Positions 9,356 to 18,346 of a stretch of 64,000 nucleotides of DNA are shown here, one piece after another. Location of the stretch: the NCBI GenBank assembly GCA_019359245.1, contig JAHHHR010000001.1, positions 328,608 to 392,607 on the forward strand, read 5' to 3'. A program made the position numbers and the translations under genes. The notes beneath the pieces are model-generated. The model saw nothing but the letters and a program-made list of their open reading frames with translations. It had not been told where the DNA came from and ran no database searches. Every line of letters begins with the position of its first letter. Positions within the stretch are counted from its first letter, which is position 1. Source of the stretch: Nostoc desertorum CM1-VF14. Its GTDB lineage: Bacteria; Cyanobacteriota; Cyanobacteriia; Cyanobacteriales; Nostocaceae.

Positions 9356-10637
9356 TAATTGCTCCCTGTCTTTTCAGGCTTTCGATGATAATTGGATGAA
9401 CATCATACCAAGTTTCCTCAGTGCGATATTCTAGAACATATAGCCCATGAAGTAAATCCAAAAATTCTGCTTGTTTGGGGTCATTAGGCATAAATTGTTC
9501 ATAGACACTCTGCAAAATATCTGTATCAACTTTTCCTAAACGTATGGAAAAATCATTACGGATTTTATTGATTGCTTGAAGGAGAATTTTATCGTCAATA
9601 ATAACTTCGGCTGAGGGATTTCTGCGGATAGTCCGCAAACAAATACGACAACATTCCTTAGAGATACGAATTAACTCTCGCAATACGCCACCACTGTAAA
9701 TTACAATTTTTTCAGCTGTTTCTGCCGCGATTAATTCACTGGGAATCCGCTTTTGTAAAACTTCACCGAGGATCATTGTTGCTTCCGGGCGAGGTTCAGC
9801 ATTAGGAAAGCGATTTTTACCTTTATCAAATATTTTTAAGACAGGCATCGCGACAACCTGATCGTTGGTTTCAGTGGCAATTATTGTGCTGATGAATGTT
9901 TCCCGAAGTACTGCGATCGGGATAGTATAAATAATTTGGAAGTTTGGTTGACAAAGAGCTTTAATATTATCTCGATAAATTTCGTTAACTCTTCCTAAGT
10001 CCAGTTTATCTAAATCATCAATAATGACTAAAACGTTTTGTTTAGTTGCAGCTTGAATTAGAGCAGCAATTTCATTAATTCTGGCAACTAAATCTGATAA
10101 CTTGCGTTCAAATTCTTGCTTAATTTCATCCCGAACGCTAGCATCAGCTTTTAATTTAGAGCTAATCAACTTTAGGAGGTCAAAACCTACCCCAGCTTCT
10201 ATCTGTATATTTGATTCTTCAGTGCGGGTGCGAGTAGCGAACCAATTATAAAGAGCTTCTTTAGTAGATTGCGGAATATCAACTCGGCGTGCTTCTGCCT
10301 CTGTCATTAAATTAACTGCGATCGCAAACAGTATATTAATATGATTAACGGCCGACATTTCGATTTTGTCAGCAATAGAAAAGAGGACTACAAAATATTT
10401 ATTTTGAATTTGTCGGCTAAACTCAGCTAACAAGGTAGACTTACCACATCCCCGATGTCCTGTAAAGACAATTTTGCCATCTCCATTGGGACTATCTTCA
10501 ACTAATTGGTTCAGGTCTGCAATTAAATCATCGCCATATTCGACTCGAAATCTTTCCATTTCGTTCCGTTCCATCAACGGAAAGAGTTCGAGATTGCTGT
10601 ATGCTTCTTGAAAGGAGTTTAATAAGTCTTGAGACAT
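9345..10637 (-). CDS. AAA/STAND-like P-loop ATPase
   Basis: 430 aa. Walker A GHRGCGKST lies at residues 60-68 and Walker B VLVIIDDLDKL at about 202-212. A long helical insert containing KQEFERKLSDLVARINEIAA lies between them. After the ATPase core come a lid-like helical part (SGGVLRELIRISKECCR, about 320) and a C-terminal winged-helix-like part ending in YDVHPIIIESLKRQG. The architecture resembles Orc1/Cdc6- and STAND-type switches. It is the first gene of a four-gene minus-strand string (ATPase, TPR protein, xisH remnant, xisI), all overlapping. No effector domain is fused to it. Confidence 0.85.
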   Translation of the reverse strand: MSQDLLNSFQEAYSNLELFPLMERNEMERFRVEYGDDLIADLNQLVEDSPNGDGKIVFTGHRGCGKSTLLAEFSRQIQNKYFVVLFSIADKIEMSAVNHINILFAIAVNLMTEAEARRVDIPQSTKEALYNWFATRTRTEESNIQIEAGVGFDLLKLISSKLKADASVRDEIKQEFERKLSDLVARINEIAALIQAATKQNVLVIIDDLDKLDLGRVNEIYRDNIKALCQPNFQIIYTIPIAVLRETFISTIIATETNDQVVAMPVLKIFDKGKNRFPNAEPRPEATMILGEVLQKRIPSELIAAETAEKIVIYSGGVLRELIRISKECCRICLRTIRRNPSAEVIIDDKILLQAINKIRNDFSIRLGKVDTDILQSVYEQFMPNDPKQAEFLDLLHGLYVLEYRTEETWYDVHPIIIESLKRQGAINVK

Positions 10638-11158
10638 TGGATAGTGCCGTAAACATGGGAACTATTCATATAATGGCTCATGATTTTTAAAGTAGAAATT
10701 CAAATAATTATAAATTTTCTAACTCTGTTAATAAATAATTACTAGGTGAATACTGTCTTATATTTTCAAAGAAGATACTCTACCTTCCACAATCCCAACC
10801 GAGAAATAAGTAATAGAGGTGAATCTAGATAAAAACGAATAATAGATTATACATTCAATAAATAAAAATAAATTATAAAGTATACATTTGAAATAGTGAA
10901 AGCTACCTAATAGATAAATAAAATTAAATTTTCTGCATTCTATATTTGTGTCTCTTCTGAGTATTATTGCAACAGTAGCAGTCTCCGTTACAACATAGGT
11001 CGTCTACATTGAAACATTTATGATTTTTGGGCATTAGGATTTTAATTAGTCCAGCGATCGCAAATAGACTAAAGGTGTCTTCAACGAAGACACAGAGGGA
11101 AGGGAGCAGAGAGAAATGACCCCATCAAGAACTGCTCCCTTGCCTCTTTTTGAAATTT
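10638..11158. other. Intergenic region between ATPase and sugar dehydrogenase genes
   Basis: AT-rich, with no gene visible; it should contain the promoter of the minus-strand ATPase operon. Near 11102-11139 an 8-bp inverted repeat (gggagcag / ctgctccc) with a wide loop sits just after the dehydrogenase stop. It is related to the G-rich gagcaggg repeats seen elsewhere in the window. Confidence 0.5.
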
Positions 11159-12391
11159 TCATTCTTTTGATTGGGTAATGCGGAGAATTTTATCCTGCTG
11201 TGAAGGACAACTTCCTCGCCCATCACAATTACTGGTTGTGATATACAATTCGCCATCTGGCCCCATAATTGCCTCTCGAAGTCGTCCGTATTGACCTTGT
11301 AAATACACCTCATGACGCTGGACTTGCTGGGGTGACTGTGGGTTAAAGACGACACGCTGCAAGTGTTCGGAGCGGAGGGTAGGAATGATTAAGCTACCCT
11401 TCCATTCTGGAATAGAATTTCCTGTATAAATTGCTGCTCCGCCTGGAGGTAAAGCTTCACGCCAAACAATGGAAGGAGTTACAAGTCCTTCCCCTGATTC
11501 ACAACGGTAGATGGTGGGCCAGCCGAGGTTGTCGCCTGCTCTTGCTACGCTGACTTTATCGTGACCACTTCTGCCTAACTCACCACTGGGACCATGATCT
11601 GTTACCCATAGTGTTGATGCATCGTACCAATCAAACCCTTGAGTGTTGCGAATACCAGTGATATATACGGGATTTTTAAACGGATTGTCTTGCGGTACTT
11701 GTCCATCTGGCGTTACACGCAAAATCTTTCCAGCAAGGCTATTAACATCCTGGGAACTTTGCGGATCTCTCGCATCGCCAGTCCCAATGTAGAGCATTCC
11801 ATCAGCACCAAAGCGAATGCGACCACCGTTGTGATACACTGCCACAGGAATATCATCAAGAATTATTCTATCTGACGAGGCACTAAGCCCATTTTGGGAT
11901 AATTGCCATCGTTCAACGCGATTGACCTGTGAACCATTTCTATCAGCAGTGTAGTAAACGTAAAAAAATCGATTTTCGGCAAAGTTAGGATGAGTTGCAA
12001 TGCCAAGTAAACCATCTTCACCACTCTCTGCAACATCAATGGTAGCTACTGGTTTTTGAATAAGTTTACCATCCCGTACCAGCCGAACCCGTCCAGGTCG
12101 TTCAGTAACTAACATATCTTGATTTGGTAGAAAAGCTATTCCCCAAGGAACTTCAAAACCTGTTGCCACTTCTTCAACCCGCAGGTTTACCCGTCCTTGT
12201 GAACCAAAGCCATCTTTGACTAGAGTACACGCTTGATTGTTGGTAGGAGTTTGTTCACTGACTTGTTTAGTTATTTCTCTTTCTTTATTGTTAGTGTTTG
12301 CAGATTCAGACGTTGGTGAGGTGCAAGAAGAAATTCCCAGCAAAAATATACAAACAAGCAATTTTCCTGCAATAATTCTTGTCAGAATCAT
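11159..12391 (-). CDS. PQQ-type soluble aldose sugar dehydrogenase lipoprotein
   Basis: 410 aa from the ATG at 12391, chosen because GGAG stands 9 bp upstream and a lipoprotein signal follows at once (ILTRIIAGKLLVCIFLLGISSC). A longer frame from 12457 lacks both. The rest is a six-bladed glucose/sorbosone dehydrogenase propeller: FEVPWGIAFLPNQDMLVTER, EDGLLGIATHPNF, YHNGGRIRFGADGMLYIGTGD and DEGR-type loops near the end (GQYGRLREAIMGPDGELYIT). Such proteins oxidise aldoses in the periplasm with PQQ, but many cyanobacteria lack PQQ synthesis, so the substrate and cofactor here are uncertain. Confidence 0.88.
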   Translation of the reverse strand: MILTRIIAGKLLVCIFLLGISSCTSPTSESANTNNKEREITKQVSEQTPTNNQACTLVKDGFGSQGRVNLRVEEVATGFEVPWGIAFLPNQDMLVTERPGRVRLVRDGKLIQKPVATIDVAESGEDGLLGIATHPNFAENRFFYVYYTADRNGSQVNRVERWQLSQNGLSASSDRIILDDIPVAVYHNGGRIRFGADGMLYIGTGDARDPQSSQDVNSLAGKILRVTPDGQVPQDNPFKNPVYITGIRNTQGFDWYDASTLWVTDHGPSGELGRSGHDKVSVARAGDNLGWPTIYRCESGEGLVTPSIVWREALPPGGAAIYTGNSIPEWKGSLIIPTLRSEHLQRVVFNPQSPQQVQRHEVYLQGQYGRLREAIMGPDGELYITTSNCDGRGSCPSQQDKILRITQSKE

Positions 12392-12457
12392 AATAATTGT
12401 CTCCAAAAAATTGCTACTTGCATAGTTTTTGAAATGGCTAAATAAATATTCATCCAT

Positions 12458-12779
12458 ATCCTGTGATTTGACAAACTTTGCGATCGCCTCAAATTAATGG
12501 GGACTGCGAAGGTCTGACGATACAGAACTGGGGAAAATTGTTCCTGCCCCGCTGTTCATAAGCTCCCTGACGGGCAGTTGCCTCGTTCTCTCCATAGGAT
12601 CTCTGTCTTTTTAAATACATTGGCTTCCCCGCACCGTCACTCTAGGGGAAGCACCCTTGGAATTCCACGAAGTTTCGTAGTAAGGACTTAAGTCTTTACT
12701 ACGAAATTACTTAACCATCAATTTTAACTTGGCAGAATACTAGCGTTTCTACAAAATATCAAGCAACAAAAAAGGTGTA
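12458..12779. other. Intergenic region, possible mobile-element relic
   Basis: About 180 bp of GC-richer sequence (12500-12670), unlike the surrounding AT-rich DNA, holds several short inverted motifs. It resembles the tail of an IS200/IS605-type element, but no transposase frame survives that I can confirm. Confidence 0.3.
12673..12706. repeat. 34-bp palindrome
   Basis: tttcgtagtaaggactt is followed without a spacer by its inverted copy with a single change (T for C). It could form a long hairpin. It lies downstream of the minus-strand small lipoprotein gene (12780-12944) and may end that transcript. Confidence 0.85.
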
Positions 12780-12944
12780 TCAGGGAGTAGCCGGAGTTAC
12801 TGGAGTTACTGGAGTTACCGGAGTTGCTGGTGCTGGAGTAGTAGCTGGTGGTGCGTTTGTTGGGGTTTCCGCAGCAGGTTCACAGGCTGCCATAAATACG
12901 CTTATTCCAACTGCTGAAGCTAGAAAAATCAATTTTTTGTTCAT
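12780..12944 (-). CDS. Small Pro/Thr/Val-repeat lipoprotein
   Basis: 54 aa. The start at 12944 is chosen for its AAAGGA site 4 bp upstream and because the signal peptide begins there: NKKLIFLASAVGISVFMAAC with the lipobox MAAC. The mature part is only about 33 residues (EPAAETPTNAPPATTP...) and ends in a 9-bp tandem repeat encoding PVT units. The result is a short, extended, Pro-rich lipid-anchored peptide in the cell envelope. Function unknown. Confidence 0.7.
   Translation of the reverse strand: MNKKLIFLASAVGISVFMAACEPAAETPTNAPPATTPAPATPVTPVTPVTPATP
12789..12830. repeat. 9-bp tandem repeat within lipoprotein gene
   Basis: About four to five units of ggagttact and close variants encode the C-terminal PVT repeats on the minus strand. 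Copy number could vary in frame. Confidence 0.8.
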
Positions 12945-13220
12945 AATTCCTTTAGTGAGAATTAAAGTGAAAAGCAAGGCAATGACTCTTTGATGATAAG
13001 CAAAGAAAATGTTTTAAAGTTTGCTTTATCTTGAGTGATTTCAGAATGTTTGACATCCACCGATGGTTATAGTTACCACACCATAACGGCTTCTTCAACT
13101 GCATTCTTAAAATTCGGTTTATTGCTAATTTGCTCAAAGTTACAGAGTGCATTTAGCGTTGTTTTTGGAAAAAACCTATTTTTTCTAGATATGCCCATAA
13201 GGACAAATAATTCATTCCAC

Positions 13221-13545
13221 TCAATTGCTGGCAAATGCAATAGCACTTAGGAGGGCGTTTTCTGCTTGCCGCGAATCTAACCGGGTTTGTTGCACTACAA
13301 TCGGTATATCAGATGTAATGACACTGCCAAAATCAGTATCATAGGGTATCGGTTCTGTTTTGGTAAGGTCATTGAAGCGAACATGCTTGGTGCGTCGGGC
13401 AAGAACAGTTACTTGGTAAGGGCCAACAGGTTCGCGATCGCTGTAATAAATCATAATTTCTACATGGGCATCCTTGTCGTTAGCATTAAGAACACACACA
13501 GTTTCATGACTATTTGTGCTTTGGGTTACACACTTTAGCCATCTC
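13221..13545 (-). pseudogene. Sensory rhodopsin transducer (ASRT family), 5' part lost
   Basis: The recognisable protein reads SHETVCVLNANDKDAHVEI, YYSDREPVGPYQVTVLARRT, HVRFNDLTKTEPIPYDTDF and IVVQQTRLDSRQAENALLS. This is closely like the Anabaena sensory rhodopsin transducer (about 125 aa). The family's N-terminal 30 or so residues, which normally include an EGYIP-type motif, are absent. An in-frame stop lies about 16 codons before SHETV, and only a GTG at 13499 could start the rest. No rhodopsin gene is next to it. It is probably a decayed copy, although a shortened 92-aa protein from the GTG cannot be excluded. Confidence 0.75.
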
Positions 13546-14174
13546 TATGATTAAGAACAAATGTGATTCAAAAGTGACTGCAAACCAATTTTGGTAAATC
13601 TTCTCTCTTATTTCCGTGAGACTTAAATTTTAATTCTGTTTGCTTTACTATTTTTGGCTCTACTTACCATAAACACCTCCTGTCATCTATCAGTAGGGTA
13701 AAATATATAACTCTTCAGAAGTATTGACATTTTAAATTTTTCAATAATTCATCTTGCATATTCTGAAAAAAAGTTATAAATTATTAGTTTATAGGGGAAT
13801 AATCTGACTTATTAGTGTCAAAAACTAATCCTGCTCAAGTAAATATACCGTAACCAGTTTTAACTTCATGCAAATCCTAAACAGCACTGAAGATATATTT
13901 TTATTTGGTAAAGCTTAAGATTCTGGACATGAAACGGAACCATAAATAATCTAAAAATATATCTTGTGTGGCTGTTTTGAAGAATCATGTTACTGCTTGT
14001 GATAATAACAACTATAATTCACCAAAACAGTAATCGATTATAAGCGAATTAACTATCAATAAATTTGGATAAATGCCAGCATATTTATTCATCGTTAGTT
14101 GATTAATTTTTTCCAAATTATATTTGCTATTCAAAGAATCGTTTTTGTTATGCTGAGAATAGCAAAAAGAGAAA
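13546..14174. other. AT-rich intergenic region upstream of the invertase
   Basis: No gene of normal size. On the minus strand a strong Shine-Dalgarno sequence (aggaggtgttt) at about 13675-13686 precedes a 14-codon frame that ends before the ASRT remnant. This may be the original ribosome-binding site of that gene. The plus-strand invertase promoter should lie here. Confidence 0.45.
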
Positions 14175-15677
14175 ATGAAGACGCGTCTACCACAACTTTA
14201 CAATCCCAATGGAGCTATTTTGGCGATGCACCTAAACGAATTAGAAACTACTGAAAATTTAAAAGAAGTCGAAGAAGCGTGGCGAACACTAGAAAAATCA
14301 ATTCTCTATTATCAGGGTCGCCCCGTTGGGACGGTAGCCGCTTATGATGCATCTGTAGAGGCTCTGAATTATGACCAGTGCTTTGTTCGGGATTTTGTCT
14401 CATCAGGTCTAATTTTTCTAATCAAAGGTAGAACAGATATTGTTCGTAATTTCTTAGAAGAAACCTTAAAGTTACAGCCTAAAGAAAGAGCATTAGATGC
14501 CTATAAGCCTGGACGAGGATTAATACCAGCTAGCTTTAAAGTTGTATCTGAGAATGGGCAAGAATATTTAGAAGCAGATTTTGGTGAACATGCGATCGCT
14601 AGAGTTACACCAGTAGATTCTTGTCTATGGTGGATTATTTTGTTGCGTGCTTATGTAGTTGCCACAGAAGACTTTTCTCTAGCCTATCAACCTGAATTCC
14701 AAAATGGGATCAGGTTAATCATGGAAATCTGCTTGGCGAATCGTTTTGATATGTACCCAACGCTGTTGGTTCCAGATGGCGCTTGTATGATTGACCGTCG
14801 TATGGGCATTTATGGGCATCCTATAGAACTACAAGTTCTCTTTTACACGGCATTGCGTGCATCTCGTGAATTGCTAATTTGCCAAGGCAATTCCGATGTT
14901 GTTGAAGCCATTGATAATAGGTTGCCTCTTTTATGTGCTCATATTCGCCAGCATTATTGGATAGATATTAATCGTCTGAATGCTATTTATCGCTTTAAAA
15001 GTGAAGAATATGGCAAGGGTGCTGTTAATCTGTTTAACATCTATGTAGATTCTGTTCCCTATTATGAATTGGACAAATGGCTGCCGAGAAAAGGTGGTTA
15101 TCTAGCAGGTAATGTCGGGCCGTCGCAGCTAGATACTCGCTTCTTTTCACTCGGAAACTTAATGGCAATCATTTCAGACTTAGCTACCGAAGAACAGTCA
15201 CAAGCAATTATGACTCTCATTGAGGATCGATGGGATGATTTGGTGGGAGATATGCCAATGAAAATTTGTTTCCCAGCTTTGGAACATGAAGAATACAGAA
15301 TTGTAACTGGATGTGACCCCAAAAATATCCCTTGGTCGTATCATAATGCTGGTAGTTGGCCTGTTTTAATGTGGATGTTAGCGGCTGCGGCTGTGAAAAC
15401 TAACAAAACAAGCCTTGCACAAAAAGCTATTGAAACTGCCCAAGGACGGCTCAGTACAGATGAATGGCCAGAGTATTACGATGGTAAGAAAGGGCGGCTA
15501 ATTGGCAAACAAGCTAGGAAATATCAAACTTGGACAATTACTGGCTTCTTATTGGCAAAAGAATTGATGGCGAACCCTACTTATTTACCATTAATCAGCT
15601 TTGAAAAATTACCAGCAGAACAGGTTTCTAGAGCATGTGAGTTTGAAATCGCCAGTGTAGACCCCTATATGCAATAA
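14175..15677 (+). CDS. Alkaline/neutral invertase (GH100)
   Basis: Cytosolic enzyme that hydrolyses sucrose to glucose and fructose; in heterocystous cyanobacteria, GH100 invertases feed carbon to respiration and nitrogen fixation. The 500-aa protein shows the family landmarks [23 protein letters not shown] (catalytic Asp region), [65 protein letters not shown] and AEWPEYYD-type DEWPEYYDG. It is about 20-30 residues longer at the N-terminus than some homologues, and the ATG at 14226 is an alternative start. Anabaena has two such genes, invA and invB; I cannot say which this is. Confidence 0.93.
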   Translation: MKTRLPQLYNPNGAILAMHLNELETTENLKEVEEAWRTLEKSILYYQGRPVGTVAAYDASVEALNYDQCFVRDFVSSGLIFLIKGRTDIVRNFLEETLKLQPKERALDAYKPGRGLIPASFKVVSENGQEYLEADFGEHAIARVTPVDSCLWWIILLRAYVVATEDFSLAYQPEFQNGIRLIMEICLANRFDMYPTLLVPDGACMIDRRMGIYGHPIELQVLFYTALRASRELLICQGNSDVVEAIDNRLPLLCAHIRQHYWIDINRLNAIYRFKSEEYGKGAVNLFNIYVDSVPYYELDKWLPRKGGYLAGNVGPSQLDTRFFSLGNLMAIISDLATEEQSQAIMTLIEDRWDDLVGDMPMKICFPALEHEEYRIVTGCDPKNIPWSYHNAGSWPVLMWMLAAAAVKTNKTSLAQKAIETAQGRLSTDEWPEYYDGKKGRLIGKQARKYQTWTITGFLLAKELMANPTYLPLISFEKLPAEQVSRACEFEIASVDPYMQ

Positions 15678-15894
15678 TTCGTAATTTCTAATGACGCTCC
15701 TGCGTCGCTAACGCTGCGCTAACGTAATTCGTAATTAAATGACAGTTCCAGACAGGAATTTAGACCCTGATTGAAACAAAAGCACCTATAAACAAGGGGG
15801 AATTAAACCTGAAAATTACGAATTACGAATTACGAATTAGTAAAGAGTTGGGAGTTAGAATACAAAAGCCTCCTGACTCCTGAATCATCTTTCC
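15678..15894. repeat. Interspersed repeats between invertase and rsmB
   Basis: A palindromic element with the words gacgctcctgcgtcg and taacgctgcgctaacg (15690-15726) is followed by a heptamer STRR (acgaatt units, 15812-15840). No gene. Confidence 0.75.
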
Positions 15895-17304
15895 ATGACA
15901 AACCCCCGTCAACTAGCTTTTATCGCCCTACGAGATGTTCACAAGGGGGCTTATGCTGATGTTGCCCTAGATAGAGTGCTGCAAAAAGTCAGTTTGGCTG
16001 ATAACGATCGCCGCTTGGTGACAGAATTGGTTTATGGGAGCGTCAGAAGGCAACGCACTCTTGATACTCTCATTGATCAACTCGCCAAAAAGAAATCTCA
16101 TCAACAACCCCTAGACCTCCGCACCATTTTACATCTGGGTTTCTACCAGCTGCGTTATCAAGAGCGTATTCCCGCTTCAGCCGCTGTTAATACCACCGTT
16201 CAACTCGCTAAAGAAAACGGTTTTTCTGGGCTAACAGGTTTTGTTAACGGTCTATTACGCCAGTATCTTAGAAGAGCAGGGGGAGCAGGGGAAGATGAGG
16301 GAGCAGGGGGAGCAAAGGAAGAAAATACTCCCTCATCTCTCCGTACTGATCCGTTACAACTTCCAGAAAATCCAGTGGAACGCTTGGGCATTTTACACAG
16401 CTTTCCTGACTGGATTATTCAAGTTTGGTTAGAACAATTGGGTTTGGTTGAGACAGAACAATTGTGTGAATGGATGAATCAATCACCGACAATTGACTTG
16501 CGTATCAACCCTCTTCGCACTTCCATCGAGGAAGTTGAGGCGGCTTTGCAATCTGTTGGTATTCTGGTGAGACGGATTCCTCATTTACCGCAAGCTTTAC
16601 GATTTATTGGTAATAGTGGATCAATTCAAAAACTACCTGGTTTCAAAGAAGGTTGGTGGACTGTACAAGATGGTAGCGCCCAATTAGTAAGCCATTTGCT
16701 CGACCCTCAACCAGGTGAGGTGGTAATTGATGCCTGTGCTGCACCAGGGGGTAAAACAACCCACATGGCTGAGTTAATGGCAGATAAAGGAAAAATTTGG
16801 GCTTGCGATCGCACTCCTTCTCGTCTTCGTAAACTTCAAGAAAATTCTCAACGGCTAAATTTACAATCTATTCAAATTTACACTGGCGACAGCCGCCACT
16901 TCAACCAATTTCAAAACACCGCAGACCGCGTATTACTGGATGCTCCGTGTTCTGGATTAGGAACCATGCACCGTCATGCTGATGCTCGTTGGCGACAGAC
17001 ACCAGAATCTGTCCGTGAACTTTCGGTGCTGCAAAAAGAATTATTAACACATACATCAACTTTTGTCAAAGCTGGTGGTGTACTAGTTTATGCCACCTGT
17101 ACATTGCATCCAGCAGAAAACGAAGAAGTAATTTCGGCATTTTTAGCTGAGTCACCTCATTGGCAAATCGAGTCTCCAAGCGACTTTGAATCGCCTGTTT
17201 CTGCATATAGCACCCCTCAAGGTTGGTTTAAAGTTTGGCCCCATAGACAGGACATGGATGGCTTTTTTATCGTGCGCTTAAGAAAAACCAATAATTCCGA
17301 GTGA
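15895..17304 (+). CDS. rsmB: 16S rRNA m5C967 methyltransferase RsmB
   Basis: 469 aa. It methylates cytosine 967 of 16S rRNA with SAM. An N-terminal NusB-like RNA-binding domain (about 1-125) is followed by the Rossmann methyltransferase core. The core shows DACAAPGGKT (SAM loop, about 280), DAPCSGLGTMHRH (first catalytic Cys) and YATCTLHPAENE (second Cys). Between the two domains sits a low-complexity stretch, GGAGEDEGAGGAKEENTPSS, encoded by a G-rich gagcaggg repeat at about 16275-16345. That repeat type is otherwise intergenic here, so it is probably an in-frame insertion into a linker. Confidence 0.95.
   Translation: MTNPRQLAFIALRDVHKGAYADVALDRVLQKVSLADNDRRLVTELVYGSVRRQRTLDTLIDQLAKKKSHQQPLDLRTILHLGFYQLRYQERIPASAAVNTTVQLAKENGFSGLTGFVNGLLRQYLRRAGGAGEDEGAGGAKEENTPSSLRTDPLQLPENPVERLGILHSFPDWIIQVWLEQLGLVETEQLCEWMNQSPTIDLRINPLRTSIEEVEAALQSVGILVRRIPHLPQALRFIGNSGSIQKLPGFKEGWWTVQDGSAQLVSHLLDPQPGEVVIDACAAPGGKTTHMAELMADKGKIWACDRTPSRLRKLQENSQRLNLQSIQIYTGDSRHFNQFQNTADRVLLDAPCSGLGTMHRHADARWRQTPESVRELSVLQKELLTHTSTFVKAGGVLVYATCTLHPAENEEVISAFLAESPHWQIESPSDFESPVSAYSTPQGWFKVWPHRQDMDGFFIVRLRKTNNSE
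16275..16345. repeat. In-frame G-rich repeat inside rsmB
   Basis: Several gagcaggg-type units on the plus strand, the same family as the intergenic run at 18235-18275. They encode a Gly/Glu/Ala linker. Confidence 0.75.
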
Positions 17305-17361
17305 ATACTGTTTGGGATTGTACGATTTGATGGTGGCCTGAATCTACCGGAGGAGGCAGCA

Positions 17362-17784
17362 ATGGTTACCCATTCCAATGTCAAAAGCTTAGTTAAGATC
17401 CTGATTGGAGCCGCCTGGATTGATGGCAGAATCCAGCCAGAAGAACGGCAATATCTTCGCGAAATAGCTCAAGCAAAAGGTTTAGCTAACGATCCCGAAA
17501 TTAAGCCTTGGCTGTACGAATTAGTTCCTGTACAGCCAAAAGAATGCTATGACTGGGTGCGGGAGTATTTAGGCGATCGCCCCAGCCTTGAAGATTGTGA
17601 AAATCTGATTGAAGCCATCAGTGGCTTAATTTATAGCGATGGCGAAGTTGCCGTCGAAGAAGCTAGACTCCTGACGGAGTTACAGGATATAGCCAAGCCC
17701 AATGGCTCAAATCAACCAGCTCACACTGCACTTCTTAAACAAATTCAAAAGCTTTACCGCCGTTGGGTTGAAGTGCAAAACTAA
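17362..17784 (+). CDS. TerB-like protein
   Basis: 140 aa, helical, from an ATG with a strong GGAGGAGG site upstream. The TerB/DjlA-type pattern is visible: VKILIGAAWIDGRIQPEERQ in the first half and LIEAISGLIYSDGEVAVEEA in the second. Each carries an acidic loop (DGRIQPEE, DGEVAVEE), reminiscent of the metal-binding pair in TerB. It lies 57 bp after rsmB on the same strand and may share its transcript. The family is linked to tellurite resistance and stress, but single TerB-like proteins are common in cyanobacteria and have no proven role. Confidence 0.75.
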   Translation: MVTHSNVKSLVKILIGAAWIDGRIQPEERQYLREIAQAKGLANDPEIKPWLYELVPVQPKECYDWVREYLGDRPSLEDCENLIEAISGLIYSDGEVAVEEARLLTELQDIAKPNGSNQPAHTALLKQIQKLYRRWVEVQN

Positions 17785-17894
17785 TCATAGTCAAAAGTCC
17801 ATAGTCTAATAACTAATAACCCTTACGGGTTCACCAGTCACTCATGGGGGAAACCCCCAAGACCGCGCTGGTTCACTAATGACTAATGACTAAA

Positions 17895-18122
17895 TTATGA
17901 CTTCGGTTCACCCAGACCCGGAGTTTCTTCTTTATCAACCTTAGGTACAAAATCAGGACGCTCTTTGCTTTCCCAACCTGCGGGGCGTTTCGAGTTGTAC
18001 CAAGCTATTGAACCAATGGTTACAGCAGCAATAAAACCAACGACATACACCAAGGTGAAAGCATAAGGAAAATGAGTACCATTTGTTGCGATTGAATCTG
18101 CTGCCTGCATCAATATGTGCAT
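17895..18122 (-). CDS. Small single-helix membrane protein, cyanobacterial
   Basis: 75 aa from the ATG at 18122, preferred over the TTG at 18137 because GGAG sits 9 bp upstream of the ATG. One membrane helix (YAFTLVYVVGFIAAVTIGSI, about residues 20-40) is followed by a polar tail, WYNSKRPAGWESKERPDFVP. It looks like the small conserved proteins associated with photosynthetic membranes. A relation to the photosystem II accessory proteins is only a guess. It lies convergent to the TerB-like gene. Confidence 0.7.
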   Translation of the reverse strand: MHILMQAADSIATNGTHFPYAFTLVYVVGFIAAVTIGSIAWYNSKRPAGWESKERPDFVPKVDKEETPGLGEPKS

Positions 18123-18234
18123 GAGTATATTCTCCAATGTTAAGTAACGCTACTTGACACACTATAGAATGAGCGTATCACTTAACATCCCTCTGGAGTT
18201 TAGTTTGAGCAACTTCATATTGCATAGAAAAGAG

Positions 18235-18335
18235 GATGGGGGGCAGGGAGCAGGGGGGAGGGGGAGCAGAGGAAGAATAACAACTATATTATTGATTATT
18301 GTCCAATGCCCAATGCCCAATGCCCAATGCCCAAT
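18235..18335. repeat. G-rich gagcaggg repeat plus heptamer STRR
   Basis: gcagggagcagggggg-type sequence (18240-18275) is followed by four to five cccaatg heptamers (18303-18335). It lies between the PBP gene and the small membrane protein gene. Confidence 0.85.
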
Positions 18336-18346
18336 CCTCACTTTCA

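Noticed and set aside
12775..12993. Gly/Val-rich frame on the plus strand
   Set aside because: It is antisense to the small lipoprotein, whose signal peptide and lipobox are convincing.
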